Assembly: GCA_963836195.1 (NCBI GenBank)
Contig: CAWIIX010000033.1
Coordinates: forward strand, 62,001-126,000
Direction of reading: 5' to 3'
Length of the DNA: 64,000 nt
DNA from: Trebonia sp963836195
GTDB lineage: Bacteria; Actinomycetota; Actinomycetes; Streptosporangiales; Streptosporangiaceae
Below are positions 35,489 to 43,877 of the stretch, in pieces (position 1 is the stretch's first letter; each line of letters opens with the position of its first letter). The position numbers were made by a program, and so were the translations under genes. A model generated the notes under the pieces. It was not told the DNA's origin and did no database searches. It saw only the letters and a program-made list of their open reading frames with translations.

Positions 35489-37140
35489 ATGACAATGCTG
35501 AGTCTCAGCCGACGTCTCGGGATCACGCCGAGGCCTGACCGTGATGAGTACGACCCCGCTGCGGCCGGCTGGCTCGACAGCGTTCGGCCCGAGGGCCCCC
35601 GCGAGGGAGCGGTCCCGCGGGCCTTCGTCCCACAGCAGTGGGCCGGCACTAGTGCCGTCAGGGACCGTGAGCCCGCCGCGGCGCCATCGTGGGCGCCAGA
35701 GCCTCCCTTCGCCGCCGGGCCGGCCGAGACCCAGCCGATCGACCGGGTGGCGGCGTCGGCGCGGGCGCACAGCGCCTGGCCGGAGATCTGCGACCAGTTC
35801 GGCTCGCAGCTGCTGATCCTGGCCGAGCAGATCCGGTCCTGCCTCAACCCGCTCGAGGCGGACGAGGATGACCCGGACCGGCTCAGGCGGCTCTACCAGG
35901 TCGATCACGCGGTCACCCGGATGCGCCTGGCCAGCCGCCAGCTACGCACGCTGGCGGGCAGGAGCGAAGAGCGGCAGGCCGGGTTCACCACCTCGCTGGT
36001 GGACGTCATCCGGATGGCGGCCTCCGCGATCGAGTGGTACCCGCAGGTGACGATCGGCCCCGTCGCCGAGCTGGCCGTGCTCGGCTACGCCGCCGACGAC
36101 GTCGCGACGCTGATGTCCGCGCTGCTCGACAACGCCACCAGGTACTCGCCGGGCATGGTGACCGTGAGCTGCCACCTCCTCGAGGAGGGCGGCGTGATGT
36201 TCCGCATCGAGGACACCGGCCTCGGCATCGCCCGCGAGAAGGTCCCGAGGCTGAACGCCGCCTTCGCCGGCCCGGTTCCCGACGTCAGCGAGTCGACCGC
36301 GCGGCACACCGGATTCCCGGTCGTGCACCGGATCGCGCGCAAGCACTCGATCGTCGTGCGATTCGCCTCGCGTCGCCCCCCCGGCACCGGCACGCTCGCG
36401 ATGGTGACGCTCCCGCCGCAGCTGCTGTGCTCGATCGCGCCGCAAGACCCGCCGCCCGGACCTGCCGCCGCCGAGCCGTCAGCGCCGCCACCCGCGGCGA
36501 CCGAGGTTCCCGATCTGCCCAGCCGCGGGCTGGCCGACCTGATGCAGATCGCATCCATGCAGATCGCATCCATGCAGGCCGAATCGGCGCTGGTGGCGTC
36601 GTCGGAGGCCACCGCCGAGCAGGCCCCGCCGCTGCAGGCCCCGCCGCTGCAGGCCGCGTCCATCGAGGCCGCGTCCATCGAGGCCGCTTCCATCGAGGCG
36701 GCGCCGCCGGTGATCGCGCTCCCCGAGGTCCCCCCGCTCGTGATCGCGCTCCCCGAGGTCCCCCCGCTCGTGATCGCGCTTCCCGAGGCCGCGCCCCCGG
36801 TGGCCGCGCCGCCAGCGGTCGTGCCCCACCAGGCTGTGTCGGCCGAGCCGGAGCAAGATCAGGACGCGCCTGCCCGCGAGCTACCGCGACGGGAACGGCC
36901 GAGCATGCGCCGCGACGAGCCGAGGCCGGCCGAGGCCGCCGCCCATCGCAGCCACAACTGCAATCACAGCCACAACCGCAGCCACAGTCACAGCCGGCGG
37001 CGGCCCGGCGGGCCTTCGCCGACGATCTCAGCGCGTTCTCCCAGGGCATCCAGGACGCTCTCGCCGCCCGTGGCATCACTGGCAGCCTGGTCAGCGCGAT
37101 GTTCAACGGTGCCCCGATCGAGGAAGGCGCGCAGTCATGA
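35489..37140 (+). CDS. cvnA: conservon sensor ATPase (CvnA-like), frameshifted near C-terminus
   Basis: A cytoplasmic histidine-kinase-like ATPase, first gene of a conservon. The HATPase_c N box is LMSALLDNATRYSPG near residue 212 and the G box is FRIEDTGLGI near 240. No membrane span or sensor domain is visible, unlike typical long CvnA proteins. After residue 340 the protein is low-complexity, with repeats of MQIAS, QAPPL, SIEAA and PPLVIALPEV. One missing base near 36942 shifts the frame. In the restored frame the end reads RRAFADDLSAFSQGIQDALA and stops at 37140, with its TGA overlapping the ATG of the next gene (ATGA), as expected for an operon. Confidence 0.75.
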
Positions 37141-37598
37141 GCAACCCAACCGAGTTGCCGCCCAGTGAGCCGCAGGACTTCGGCTGGCTCGTCGACAACT
37201 TCGCGCTGTCGACGCCGGGGGTCACGCACGCGCTCATCGTCTCCTGCGACGGCCTGCCATTGATCACCTCGGCCGGCCTGGCCCCTGACCTGGCCGACCC
37301 GCTGGCGGCGATGACCAGCGGGATCATCAGCATCGGCAACAACATCGCGAGCCAGATCGGCGAACCGGGCTGCGAGCAGGTGATGCTGAAGTTCCCGTCC
37401 GGCCACTTCCTCTTCATGGGGATCGGGAACCTGGCCGGGTTCGCCGTGCTGGTCGACGACGGGGCCAACCTGGGCGTGGTCGGGCACCAGATGGCACGGC
37501 TGGTCGACTCGGTCGGGCACCTGCTGACGCCGCAGCTCCGCGACGACCTGCGACGAATGAGCACCCCCGTGACGGAAGGAGTCGGCGGTGATCGCTAA
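37137..37598 (+). CDS. cvnB: Roadblock/LC7-domain protein (CvnB-like)
   Basis: A 153-residue Roadblock/LC7 protein. After a short tail the domain opens FGWLVDNFALSTPGVTHALI and contains VSCDGLPLITSAGL and HFLFMGIGNLAGFAVLVDDG. In conservons these dimeric platforms are thought to regulate a small GTPase (CvnD) and to bind CvnA and CvnC at the membrane. It overlaps cvnA by 4 bases and cvnC by 11 bases, so the three are translated together. Confidence 0.92.
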   Translation: MSNPTELPPSEPQDFGWLVDNFALSTPGVTHALIVSCDGLPLITSAGLAPDLADPLAAMTSGIISIGNNIASQIGEPGCEQVMLKFPSGHFLFMGIGNLAGFAVLVDDGANLGVVGHQMARLVDSVGHLLTPQLRDDLRRMSTPVTEGVGGDR

Positions 37599-37926
37599 CC
37601 CCTGGGTGCGGCCCTACGTGCTCACCGGCGGCCGGACCCAAACCAGGAAACACCCGTACCTGCACACGCTCGTCTCCGTGGACCGGTACGACGAGAGCGC
37701 CTCGGCGCTGCTGTTGCCGGAGGCGCGGCGGCTCTATGAGCGCGCCGCCGTCGGCATCCAGTCGGTCGCGGAGCTCTCCGCGCACTGCGCGGTGTCCCTC
37801 GGCGTGACCCGCGTGCTGCTCGAGGACCTGTCCGCCGCCGACCTGGTGCGCATCAACGACGACGCGCTCTCCGCGCCGCGCGACCCGGATCTGCTGCAAC
37901 GGGTCCTCGCGGGCCTTCGCGAGTAG
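37588..37926 (+). CDS. cvnC: DUF742 protein (CvnC-like)
   Basis: A 112-residue DUF742 protein with WVRPYVLTGGRTQTRKHPYL and a winged-helix-like IQSVAELSAHCAVSLGVTRV. Its GTG start overlaps cvnB. In most conservons a GTPase gene (cvnD) follows by overlap; here the next 140 bases hold only a short open tail (ending at 38066) with no G1 or G3 GTPase motif. The antisense strand of its last 193 bases is also open as the extended winged-helix regulator frame. Confidence 0.92.
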   Translation: MIANPWVRPYVLTGGRTQTRKHPYLHTLVSVDRYDESASALLLPEARRLYERAAVGIQSVAELSAHCAVSLGVTRVLLEDLSAADLVRINDDALSAPRDPDLLQRVLAGLRE

Positions 37927-38645
37927 GCGCCGACCTCGACGAGGAGCCCACGATCCGGGCCGTCCGGACGGCGCTCGACCGAGACGGCCTGACCGACCGG
38001 CTCCGCGCCATCCTGCAGACCCAGGAGGCCGAGCTGCGCCCCGCGGCCGAGGTCAGGCGGGCGTAAGTCGACGGGCCCGTCGGCCCGGTCGGGCAGGGTG
38101 GGCGCGTCGGTCGGGTAGAGGCCGGCCGCGAAACCGTAGACCTGATCGCCCGCCCGCGGGATCTGCGCGAACTGGCGGGAGAGCTCGAGCACCGCCGCCC
38201 AGAAGTTCCGCACCTCGTCTCGCGGGATCCGCGCGTGCACGAGCGTGCAGCGCAGGTCGTCGATCGCGTGGGCCGGGGCGGCCTCGGCCGCCGCCTGCGC
38301 GAGCCCGTTGATCGAGGACACGATCTGCTTGTCCTCGTCGCGGTGGAGCGCGCCGATGTAGATGGTCCGGGCGACCCGCCCGTAGTACCGCTCCTCGATC
38401 GCCCGCACCCGCCGGGTCCGGACGACCCGCAGCAGCCCGGCGTCGACCAGCAGGTTCACGTGGTAGGCGACCGTGCTCTTGGGCCGCTCAACCGCCAGCG
38501 CCATCTCCGTGACGGTGGCGGCCCGCTCAAGCAGCAGGTCAAGCAGCGTGCCCCGGAGCGGGTCGGCCAGCGCCCGCAGCTGCGCGGGCGCGGTGACCAC
38601 GATCATCTCTTCGAGGTCGTAGTCCGGGACCTGCTTGACCGTCAT
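37734..38645 (-). CDS. winged-helix (ArsR-like) regulator with doubtful C-terminal extension
   Basis: The first 200 or so residues form a winged-helix regulator: MIVVTAPAQLRALADPLRGT, VTEMALAVERPKSTVAYHVN and VVRTRRVRAIEERYYGRVAR, followed by a helical region ending QVYGFAAGLYPTDAPTLPDR. The frame then runs on for about 100 low-quality residues antisense to cvnC, so the natural stop was probably lost by an indel near 38050-38070 (an adjacent frame stops there). I chose the ATG at 38645; a TTG 11 codons upstream is possible. Direct repeats CATACTAAG and CATACCAAG lie just upstream (38653 and 38671) and may be its binding sites. Confidence 0.75.
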   Translation of the reverse strand: MTVKQVPDYDLEEMIVVTAPAQLRALADPLRGTLLDLLLERAATVTEMALAVERPKSTVAYHVNLLVDAGLLRVVRTRRVRAIEERYYGRVARTIYIGALHRDEDKQIVSSINGLAQAAAEAAPAHAIDDLRCTLVHARIPRDEVRNFWAAVLELSRQFAQIPRAGDQVYGFAAGLYPTDAPTLPDRADGPVDLRPPDLGRGAQLGLLGLQDGAEPVGQAVSVERRPDGPDRGLLVEVGAYSRRPARTRCSRSGSRGAESASSLMRTRSAADRSSSSTRVTPRDTAQCAESSATDWMPTAARS

Positions 38646-38750
38646 AACCGACCATACTAAGGTCGTGAAACATACCAAGTTTATGGATCATTCGATGATT
38701 GCCGTTCAATGATCGTTCAAGAACCCCCCAAACAGGCAAGGAGACGGTCG

Positions 38751-39341
38751 ATGGCCGAGGTCGTGCTGTTTCACCACGTGCAGGGGCTGACCGACGGGGT
38801 ACGCGCGTTCGCGGCCGAGCTGCGGGCCGGCGGGCACACCGTGCACACGCCCGACCTGTTCGACGGCGAGCGCCCGGCCACCATCGAGGATGGCATCGCC
38901 CTGGTCGGCCGGATCGGCGACGAGACAATCGAGGCGCGTGCCAACCAGGCCGTCGCCAGCCTCCCGCCGGGCGTCGTCTACGGCGGCTTCTCCCTCGGCG
39001 GGGCCAGCGCGCAGCGGTTCGCGCAGACCAGGCCGGGCGCGCGCGGCGCGCTGCTGTACGAGGCGTGCATCCCGCTCACCGGCGAGTGGGCCTTCGGCCC
39101 GTGGCCGGAGGGTGTCCCGGTGCAGATCCACGGCATGGACAAGGACCCGTTCTTCGCCCTCGAGGGCGACCTCGACGCCGCCCGCGAGCTGGTCGAGACG
39201 GTCGGCCCCACGCTCGCCGAGCTGTTCACCTACCCCGGCGACAGGCACCTGTTCACCGACAGCTCGCTGCCGTCCTACGACGCTGCCGCCACCGCCGTCG
39301 TGCTCAGCCGCTCACGGGAACTCCTCGACCGCCTCGGCTAA
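38751..39341 (+). CDS. dienelactone hydrolase-family protein
   Basis: A 196-residue alpha/beta-fold protein of the dienelactone hydrolase family. The nucleophile elbow is YGGFSLGGASAQ, with Ser where classical dienelactone hydrolases have Cys. The acid and His are in QIHGMDKDPFFALEGDLDAA and FTYPGDRHLFTDSSLPSYD. AAGGAG precedes the ATG at 38751. It is divergent from the winged-helix gene, which may regulate it. Confidence 0.88.
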   Translation: MAEVVLFHHVQGLTDGVRAFAAELRAGGHTVHTPDLFDGERPATIEDGIALVGRIGDETIEARANQAVASLPPGVVYGGFSLGGASAQRFAQTRPGARGALLYEACIPLTGEWAFGPWPEGVPVQIHGMDKDPFFALEGDLDAARELVETVGPTLAELFTYPGDRHLFTDSSLPSYDAAATAVVLSRSRELLDRLG

Positions 39342-39389
39342 CGGCACCCGGGGTCGCGCGCAGGCGCGCGACCGCCTAGGTTCGGTTCC

Positions 39390-40388
39390 ATGAGCGAGAA
39401 GAGCGGCGCGTTCAAGCGCGACACCACGTACCTCGACGGACGGATCACCACCGACGGCCGCGACGGCTGGCCGGTCGAGCCGGACCGGTACCGGCTGGTC
39501 GTGGCGCGCGGCTGCCCGTGGGCCAATCGCACCATGATCGTTCGCCGCCTCCTCGGCCTCGAGGACGCGCTGTCGATGGGCATCTGCGGCCCGACCCACG
39601 ACTGGCGGTCGTGGAACTTCAGCCTCGACCCCGGGCAGCAGGATCCGGTCCTCGGCACCCGCGAGCTCCGCGAGTCCTACGAGCGGGCCGTCCCCGGTTA
39701 CGACCGGGGCGTCACCGTCCCCGCGATCGTGGACATCCCGAGCGGCGGCGTGGTCACCGCGGACTTCCGGCACATCACGCTCGACCTGGAGAGCGAGTGG
39801 GCCGCCTACCACCGCCCCGGTGCCCCCGACCTGTACCCGGACCCGCTGCGCGACGAGATCGAGGAGGTCAGCGCGCTCGTCTACGAGGACGTCAACAACG
39901 GCGTCTACCGTTGCGGGTTCGCCGGCACCCAGCAGGCCTACGACGAGGCCTACGAGAAGCTGTTCGCCCGCCTCGACTGGCTCGAAGAGCGCCTCGCCGC
40001 CCGCCGCTACCTGGTCGGCGACACGATCACCGAGGCCGACGTCCGGCTCTGGCCGACCCTGGCCCGGTTCGACGCCGTCTACGAGGGCCACTTCAAGTGC
40101 AACCGGAACAAGCTGGCCGAGATGCCGGTGCTGTGGGCCTACGCCCGCGACTTGTTCCAGACCCCCGGGTTCGGCGACACGATCGACTTCGTCCAGACCA
40201 AGCAGCACTACTACCTGGTGCACACCAACCTCAACCCGTCCGGCATCGTCCCGGACGGCCCGGACCTGTCGGGCTGGCTGACCCCGCACGGCCGCGACTC
40301 CCTGCCGGGCCGCCCCTTCGGCGACGGCACCCCGCCCGGCTCCCCGCTGCCGGCCGAGCGAGTCCCGGCCGCCCGCACCGCCCACTAG
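39390..40388 (+). CDS. Xi-class glutathione transferase-like reductase (YqjG/ECM4 family)
   Basis: A 332-residue protein of the glutathionyl-hydroquinone reductase family. The catalytic segment is VARGCPWANRTMIVRRLLGL, with the conserved Cys. Further family signatures are NGVYRCGFAGTQQAYDEAYE, ADVRLWPTLARFDAVYEGHF and the HYYLVHTNLNPSGIVP segment. Actinobacteria generally use mycothiol, so the thiol partner is probably mycothiol; this is inference. It is followed after 11 bases by the uracil-DNA glycosylase gene. Confidence 0.9.
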   Translation: MSEKSGAFKRDTTYLDGRITTDGRDGWPVEPDRYRLVVARGCPWANRTMIVRRLLGLEDALSMGICGPTHDWRSWNFSLDPGQQDPVLGTRELRESYERAVPGYDRGVTVPAIVDIPSGGVVTADFRHITLDLESEWAAYHRPGAPDLYPDPLRDEIEEVSALVYEDVNNGVYRCGFAGTQQAYDEAYEKLFARLDWLEERLAARRYLVGDTITEADVRLWPTLARFDAVYEGHFKCNRNKLAEMPVLWAYARDLFQTPGFGDTIDFVQTKQHYYLVHTNLNPSGIVPDGPDLSGWLTPHGRDSLPGRPFGDGTPPGSPLPAERVPAARTAH

Positions 40389-40399
40389 CACGGGGATCG

Positions 40400-40945
40400 G
40401 TGAAGCTCGACCTGGCGGCGGCCAGGGACGCCACCATCCCCGACGTGCTGCCCGCCGAGGGCGAGCCGTTCCTGGTGCTGTTCTGCGGCATCAACCCGGG
40501 CCTGTACTCGGCCGCGACCGGCTGGCACTTCGCCCGGCCCGGCAACCGGTTCTGGCCGGCCCTGCATTTGTCCGGCTTCACCCCGCGCCAGCTCAAGCCG
40601 TCCGAGCAGGCCGAGCTGACCGGCTACGGCCTCGGCATCACCAACATCGCGCCCCGCGCCACCGCCCAGGCGGCCGAGCTCACCGCGACGGAACTCCGCG
40701 ACGGCGCCGCCCGCCTGCTCGCCCTCATCGACGCCCGCCGCCCGAGCTTCATCGGGATCGCCGGCGTCACCGCCTACCGCACCGCGTTCGCCCGCCCCAA
40801 GGCGATCATCGGGCCCCAGCCGGAACGCCTGGGTACGGCGCGGCTGTGGGTCCTGCCCAACCCAAGCGGCCTCAACGCCTCCTGGCCGATAGCGCGCATC
40901 GTCGAGGCGTTCCGGGAGCTGAGGGCGGCCGCGGCTGCCCGGTGA
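40400..40945 (+). CDS. mug: G/U mismatch-specific uracil-DNA glycosylase (Mug-type)
   Basis: A 181-residue glycosylase of the Mug/TDG family, which removes uracil or ethenocytosine from mismatches in base-excision repair. The two active-site motifs are visible: FCGINPGLYSAATGWHFARP and LPNPSGLNAS, plus ITNIAPRATAQAAEL. The GTG start at 40400 is preceded by GGGGATCG and lies 11 bases after the preceding stop, so it is probably cotranscribed with the GST-like gene. Longer readings overlap that gene and lack similarity. Confidence 0.92.
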   Translation: MKLDLAAARDATIPDVLPAEGEPFLVLFCGINPGLYSAATGWHFARPGNRFWPALHLSGFTPRQLKPSEQAELTGYGLGITNIAPRATAQAAELTATELRDGAARLLALIDARRPSFIGIAGVTAYRTAFARPKAIIGPQPERLGTARLWVLPNPSGLNASWPIARIVEAFRELRAAAAAR

Positions 40946-40957
40946 GCAGCCCGGGAC

Positions 40958-41443
40958 TCAGGCCTGCGCGCCCGGATACCCCCGGGCAACGGTGCGGGCG
41001 AGGATGCCGAGGGTGGCCCGCAGGGCGCCCTCCGAGATGACCGGGAAGATCCCGGCCGCTTTCCAGTCCGGGTGGATCGACGACCAGTCGTAGTACGAGG
41101 TCACCAGCGTGCCATCGGCCGTCGGCTCGAGCCGGTAACCGTAGACGTGGCCGATCTGCGGGCGGATCGTGCCCAGGATCGTCCAGGCGATCTCCCGATC
41201 CTGATCAAAGGTCTTGATCGTGACCGTCACGTCATAACGGCCCATCGGATAGTCGTTCAGCGCCTCGCGGTCCATGTGCACCACGAAGCTGTCGCCGACC
41301 CCCGCCACCGGCTCGCCGGTCGCGTCCATCAGCATCCCGGCGCTGTCGATGGCCACATGCCCCTGCGGGTCGCACAGCACCCGGAAGATACGCGCCGGAT
41401 CCGCCTCGATCGTCCGCCGGACTTCCAGCCGCTCGCTTGTCAC
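40958..41443 (-). CDS. SRPBCC (START-like) family protein
   Basis: A 161-residue protein of the polyketide-cyclase/START fold: LEVRRTIEADPARIFRVLCD at the N-terminus, a central FVVHMDREALNDYPMGRYDV, and VTSYYDWSSIHPDWKAAGIF. Ligand unknown. I chose the GTG at 41443, 4 bases after the stop of the HxlR regulator gene; a 60-residue upstream extension only translates the regulator's tail in another frame. It is probably the second gene of that operon. Confidence 0.85.
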   Translation of the reverse strand: MTSERLEVRRTIEADPARIFRVLCDPQGHVAIDSAGMLMDATGEPVAGVGDSFVVHMDREALNDYPMGRYDVTVTIKTFDQDREIAWTILGTIRPQIGHVYGYRLEPTADGTLVTSYYDWSSIHPDWKAAGIFPVISEGALRATLGILARTVARGYPGAQA

Positions 41444-41447
41444 CCCC

Positions 41448-42215
41448 TCATCCTGCCAGGCCCGGCCCGGGCGAGTAAGACGTCGGACGCATCCGGTGGC
41501 CGCCCAGCACACCAGCAGTTGATCGCTGCGTGCCGATGCACGGCGGCGCCGCTGGCTGCGGGAAACGCTGGCCGCTGGCACCGGGAAACATGCGGGTGAA
41601 GCGCTCGGCCAGTCGGCGATCACCGCCCACGGTCAGCCGCCCGTCCCGCTCGGCGGCCACGATCGGCTCGCGGCCGAACGCGACCGACCGCAGCGTCGCC
41701 GCATCGGTCTCCAGGGTGGCCGAGGCTCGCTCGGTGCGTCCATGGGCGATGTCGATCGAGCCGTCGGCGACGGTCAGGCGGAACCAGTCGCCGTCGACCC
41801 TCAGCGCGAAGACGGCGTCATCGTGGCCGGCCGCGGCCGGGTCGAAGACGGTCTTGAGCGCGAGCAGCACCGCGCTCGCGCTCAGCCGGCCGGCCGCCGG
41901 CAACGGCTCCCGGCTGCCCCAGCGGCCCAGCTCGAGCAGGATCGGCTCGAGCGCCAGGCCCCGGGCGGTGAGCTCGTAGACCGCGACGCCGGCCGGCGGT
42001 TCGAGCACGTCCCGCCGCACGATGCCGCCCTCCTCCAGGTCGCGCAGCCGCTGGGACAGGACGTTGGGGCTCACCCCGTGCAGGCCGTCGCGGAGCTGGC
42101 TGAACCGCTTCGGCCCGAAGATCAGCTCGCGGACGACCAGCAGCGCCCACCGGTCCCCGACGGCGTCCAGGGCGCGGGCGATCCCGCACGGGTCGTCGTA
42201 ACGCCTGGCTGGCAT
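41448..42215 (-). CDS. HxlR-family regulator with SCP2-like C-terminal domain
   Basis: A 255-residue regulator. The HxlR winged helix covers about residues 8-100 (CGIARALDAVGDRWALLVVR, FSQLRDGLHGVSPNVLSQRL). A second domain (about 110-210: VFALRVDGDWFRLTVADGSI, ATLETDAATLRSVAFG) resembles sterol-carrier/SCP2 folds found fused to some HxlR proteins, and may sense a hydrophobic ligand. The palindrome at 42260 upstream is the likely operator. It is divergent from the hydrolase at 42346. Confidence 0.88.
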   Translation of the reverse strand: MPARRYDDPCGIARALDAVGDRWALLVVRELIFGPKRFSQLRDGLHGVSPNVLSQRLRDLEEGGIVRRDVLEPPAGVAVYELTARGLALEPILLELGRWGSREPLPAAGRLSASAVLLALKTVFDPAAAGHDDAVFALRVDGDWFRLTVADGSIDIAHGRTERASATLETDAATLRSVAFGREPIVAAERDGRLTVGGDRRLAERFTRMFPGASGQRFPQPAAPPCIGTQRSTAGVLGGHRMRPTSYSPGPGLAG

Positions 42216-42259
42216 GGAAAGAAGTCTAGCCGTGATCGTTGCAATTCAGAAGTGAGAAG

Positions 42260-42272
42260 TCCTAAATTAGGA
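42260..42272. promoter_or_regulatory. palindrome, probable HxlR operator
   Basis: TCCTAA-A-TTAGGA is a perfect 13-base palindrome in the AT-rich gap between the HxlR gene and the divergent hydrolase gene, 45 bp upstream of the regulator start. HxlR proteins usually bind such sites in their own divergent promoters. Confidence 0.45.
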
Positions 42273-42345
42273 TCATGAGTGCATCCACCGACCGGACCGA
42301 GCGCACGGGGGCACCGGCGACCGGGCCGGCCAGCGTCGCACGTTC

Positions 42346-43002
42346 GTGCTGATCCCGGGAGCGGGCGGCACCGCGTGGTACTGGCACCGTGTCGTCCCGC
42401 TGCTGCGCGAAGCCGGGCAGGAGGCGATCGCGGTCGACCTGCCCGGCGACGACCCGACGGCCGGCCTGCCCGAGTACGCCCGCCTGGTCGCCCGCGCGAT
42501 CGGGAGCCGCGACAACGTGGTGCTGGTGGCCATGTCGCTCGGCGGGTTCACCGCCCCGCTGGTCGCCGCCGAGGTCCCGGTCAGCGCGCTGGTGTTCGTG
42601 AACGCGATGATCCCCCGCCCGGGGGAGACGCCGGGGGAGTGGTGGGACGACACCGGGTGGTCCGACGCCCGGGTGGCGGCGGCCAAGCGGGGCGGCTACA
42701 GCACCGACTTCGATCTGGCCGCCTACTTCCTGCACGACGTCCCGCCCGACATCGCCGCCGCAGGCGAGCCCCACCAGCGACCCGAGGCCGACGTGGCGTT
42801 CGGCTCCGCCTGCGACTTCGACGCCTGGCCGCCGGTTCCGATCCGCGCGGTGGCCGGAGCCGATGACCGGTTCTTCCCGGTCGCCTTCCAGCAGGCGCTG
42901 GCGCGCGACCGGCTCGGCCTCGAGGCGGACGTGCTGCCCGGCGGCCACCTGATCGCGCTGGCGCACCCGGCCGAGCTGGCGAGCTACCTGCTCGCGCTCT
43001 AG
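42346..43002 (+). CDS. alpha/beta hydrolase, start uncertain
   Basis: Small alpha/beta hydrolase of the salicylate-esterase type: LIPGAGGTAWYWHRVVPLLR, nucleophile elbow VAMSLGGFTAP and late GGHLIALAHP with the catalytic His. The open frame offers only a GTG inside the first beta strand (RTFVLIPG). An ATG at 42275, well placed after the HxlR operator, is in another frame, so a one-base change between 42278 and 42340 may have split off the true N-terminus. The 3' end overlaps the convergent peptidase gene by 4 bases. Confidence 0.82.
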   Translation: MLIPGAGGTAWYWHRVVPLLREAGQEAIAVDLPGDDPTAGLPEYARLVARAIGSRDNVVLVAMSLGGFTAPLVAAEVPVSALVFVNAMIPRPGETPGEWWDDTGWSDARVAAAKRGGYSTDFDLAAYFLHDVPPDIAAAGEPHQRPEADVAFGSACDFDAWPPVPIRAVAGADDRFFPVAFQQALARDRLGLEADVLPGGHLIALAHPAELASYLLAL

Positions 43003-43751
43003 CGCCCCGGCGATCGGCCGGGCAGCAGCCGGGTTGGCAGCGCGACCTCGCTGACGGTCCCGTCCGGGCGGCGGCTGAGCCGCCATGTGGTCGCCCCCTC
43101 GGTTTCCGTCACACAGTCGGTCAGCTGCGTCCCCTCGAAGATGAGCCCGGTTCCGTCGTCGCTCGCGTACCCGTCAGGCAGCGTCCCGTCGCCGATCAGC
43201 CGGTGGATCGTGGGCCGCCGCTGTTCCTCGCTGTTGTGGTGCGGGCTGTTGGAGTAGGGGAGGAAGTCCAGCCCGTTGGTGACCGGCCGCAGCGGCAGGC
43301 CGAAGGAGTCGGTCGTGCCCCCGGTAAACCAGCACACCGAGCCCGCGGAGACGCCCATCAGCACCACGCCCGCCTGCCAGGCCGCGTGCATGGCCGGGCC
43401 GACCTCGTGCAGCCGCCACAGCGCCAGCAGGTTGGCGACGCTGCCGCCGGCCACCCAGATGACGTCCTGGGCGAGCAGGTGCTCCCGGATATCGGGGACG
43501 TTGGGCTGCGGGAACAGCGCCAGGTGGCTCGCCCGCCAGCCGGCCCGGCCGAAGGCGGCGTAGATCGCCAGCAGCATGTCGCCGGCGTCTCCAAGCGCGG
43601 TGCCGACAATGCACACGCGCGGACTGTCGCCGGCCCGCGCCAGCGAGGCCGCCAGCCCGTAGGACGGCCCCAGCCGCCAGTCCAGCGCGCCCTGACCCGC
43701 GAGCTGGAAGCCGATGCTGGTCGCGATGATCGTCGGGTTCCGTGCCGCCAT
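42999..43751 (-). CDS. peptidase E (S51 family)
   Basis: A 250-residue class I glutamine-amidotransferase-like fold of family S51, which includes aspartyl dipeptidase. The segment DVIWVAGGSVANLLALWRLH and the nucleophile segment VLMGVSAGSVCWFTGG (catalytic Ser) match actinobacterial peptidase E. The C-terminal YASDDGTGLIFEGTQL also fits. The ATG beginning MAARNPTIIATSIGF is chosen; the very long upstream extension is antisense to other sequence. Confidence 0.9.
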   Translation of the reverse strand: MAARNPTIIATSIGFQLAGQGALDWRLGPSYGLAASLARAGDSPRVCIVGTALGDAGDMLLAIYAAFGRAGWRASHLALFPQPNVPDIREHLLAQDVIWVAGGSVANLLALWRLHEVGPAMHAAWQAGVVLMGVSAGSVCWFTGGTTDSFGLPLRPVTNGLDFLPYSNSPHHNSEEQRRPTIHRLIGDGTLPDGYASDDGTGLIFEGTQLTDCVTETEGATTWRLSRRPDGTVSEVALPTRLLPGRSPGR

Positions 43752-43877
43752 CGGCGCACTATAACAGTCGCGGCCCGCGGCCCCCGTCGCCCCGGCTGAC
43801 CGGGCAGGAAATGGACGGATCGGCACGACCAGTTTGGTGCTTATCTCCCGGGGACGCACCGGTATATAGTCTCCGCC

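Noticed and set aside
37927..38066. Short open frame after cvnC as a remnant of the GTPase gene
   Set aside because: Its translation (RAVRTALDRDGLTDRLRAIL and so on) contains no GTPase motif and I could not identify it, so it is only mentioned as an open tail.
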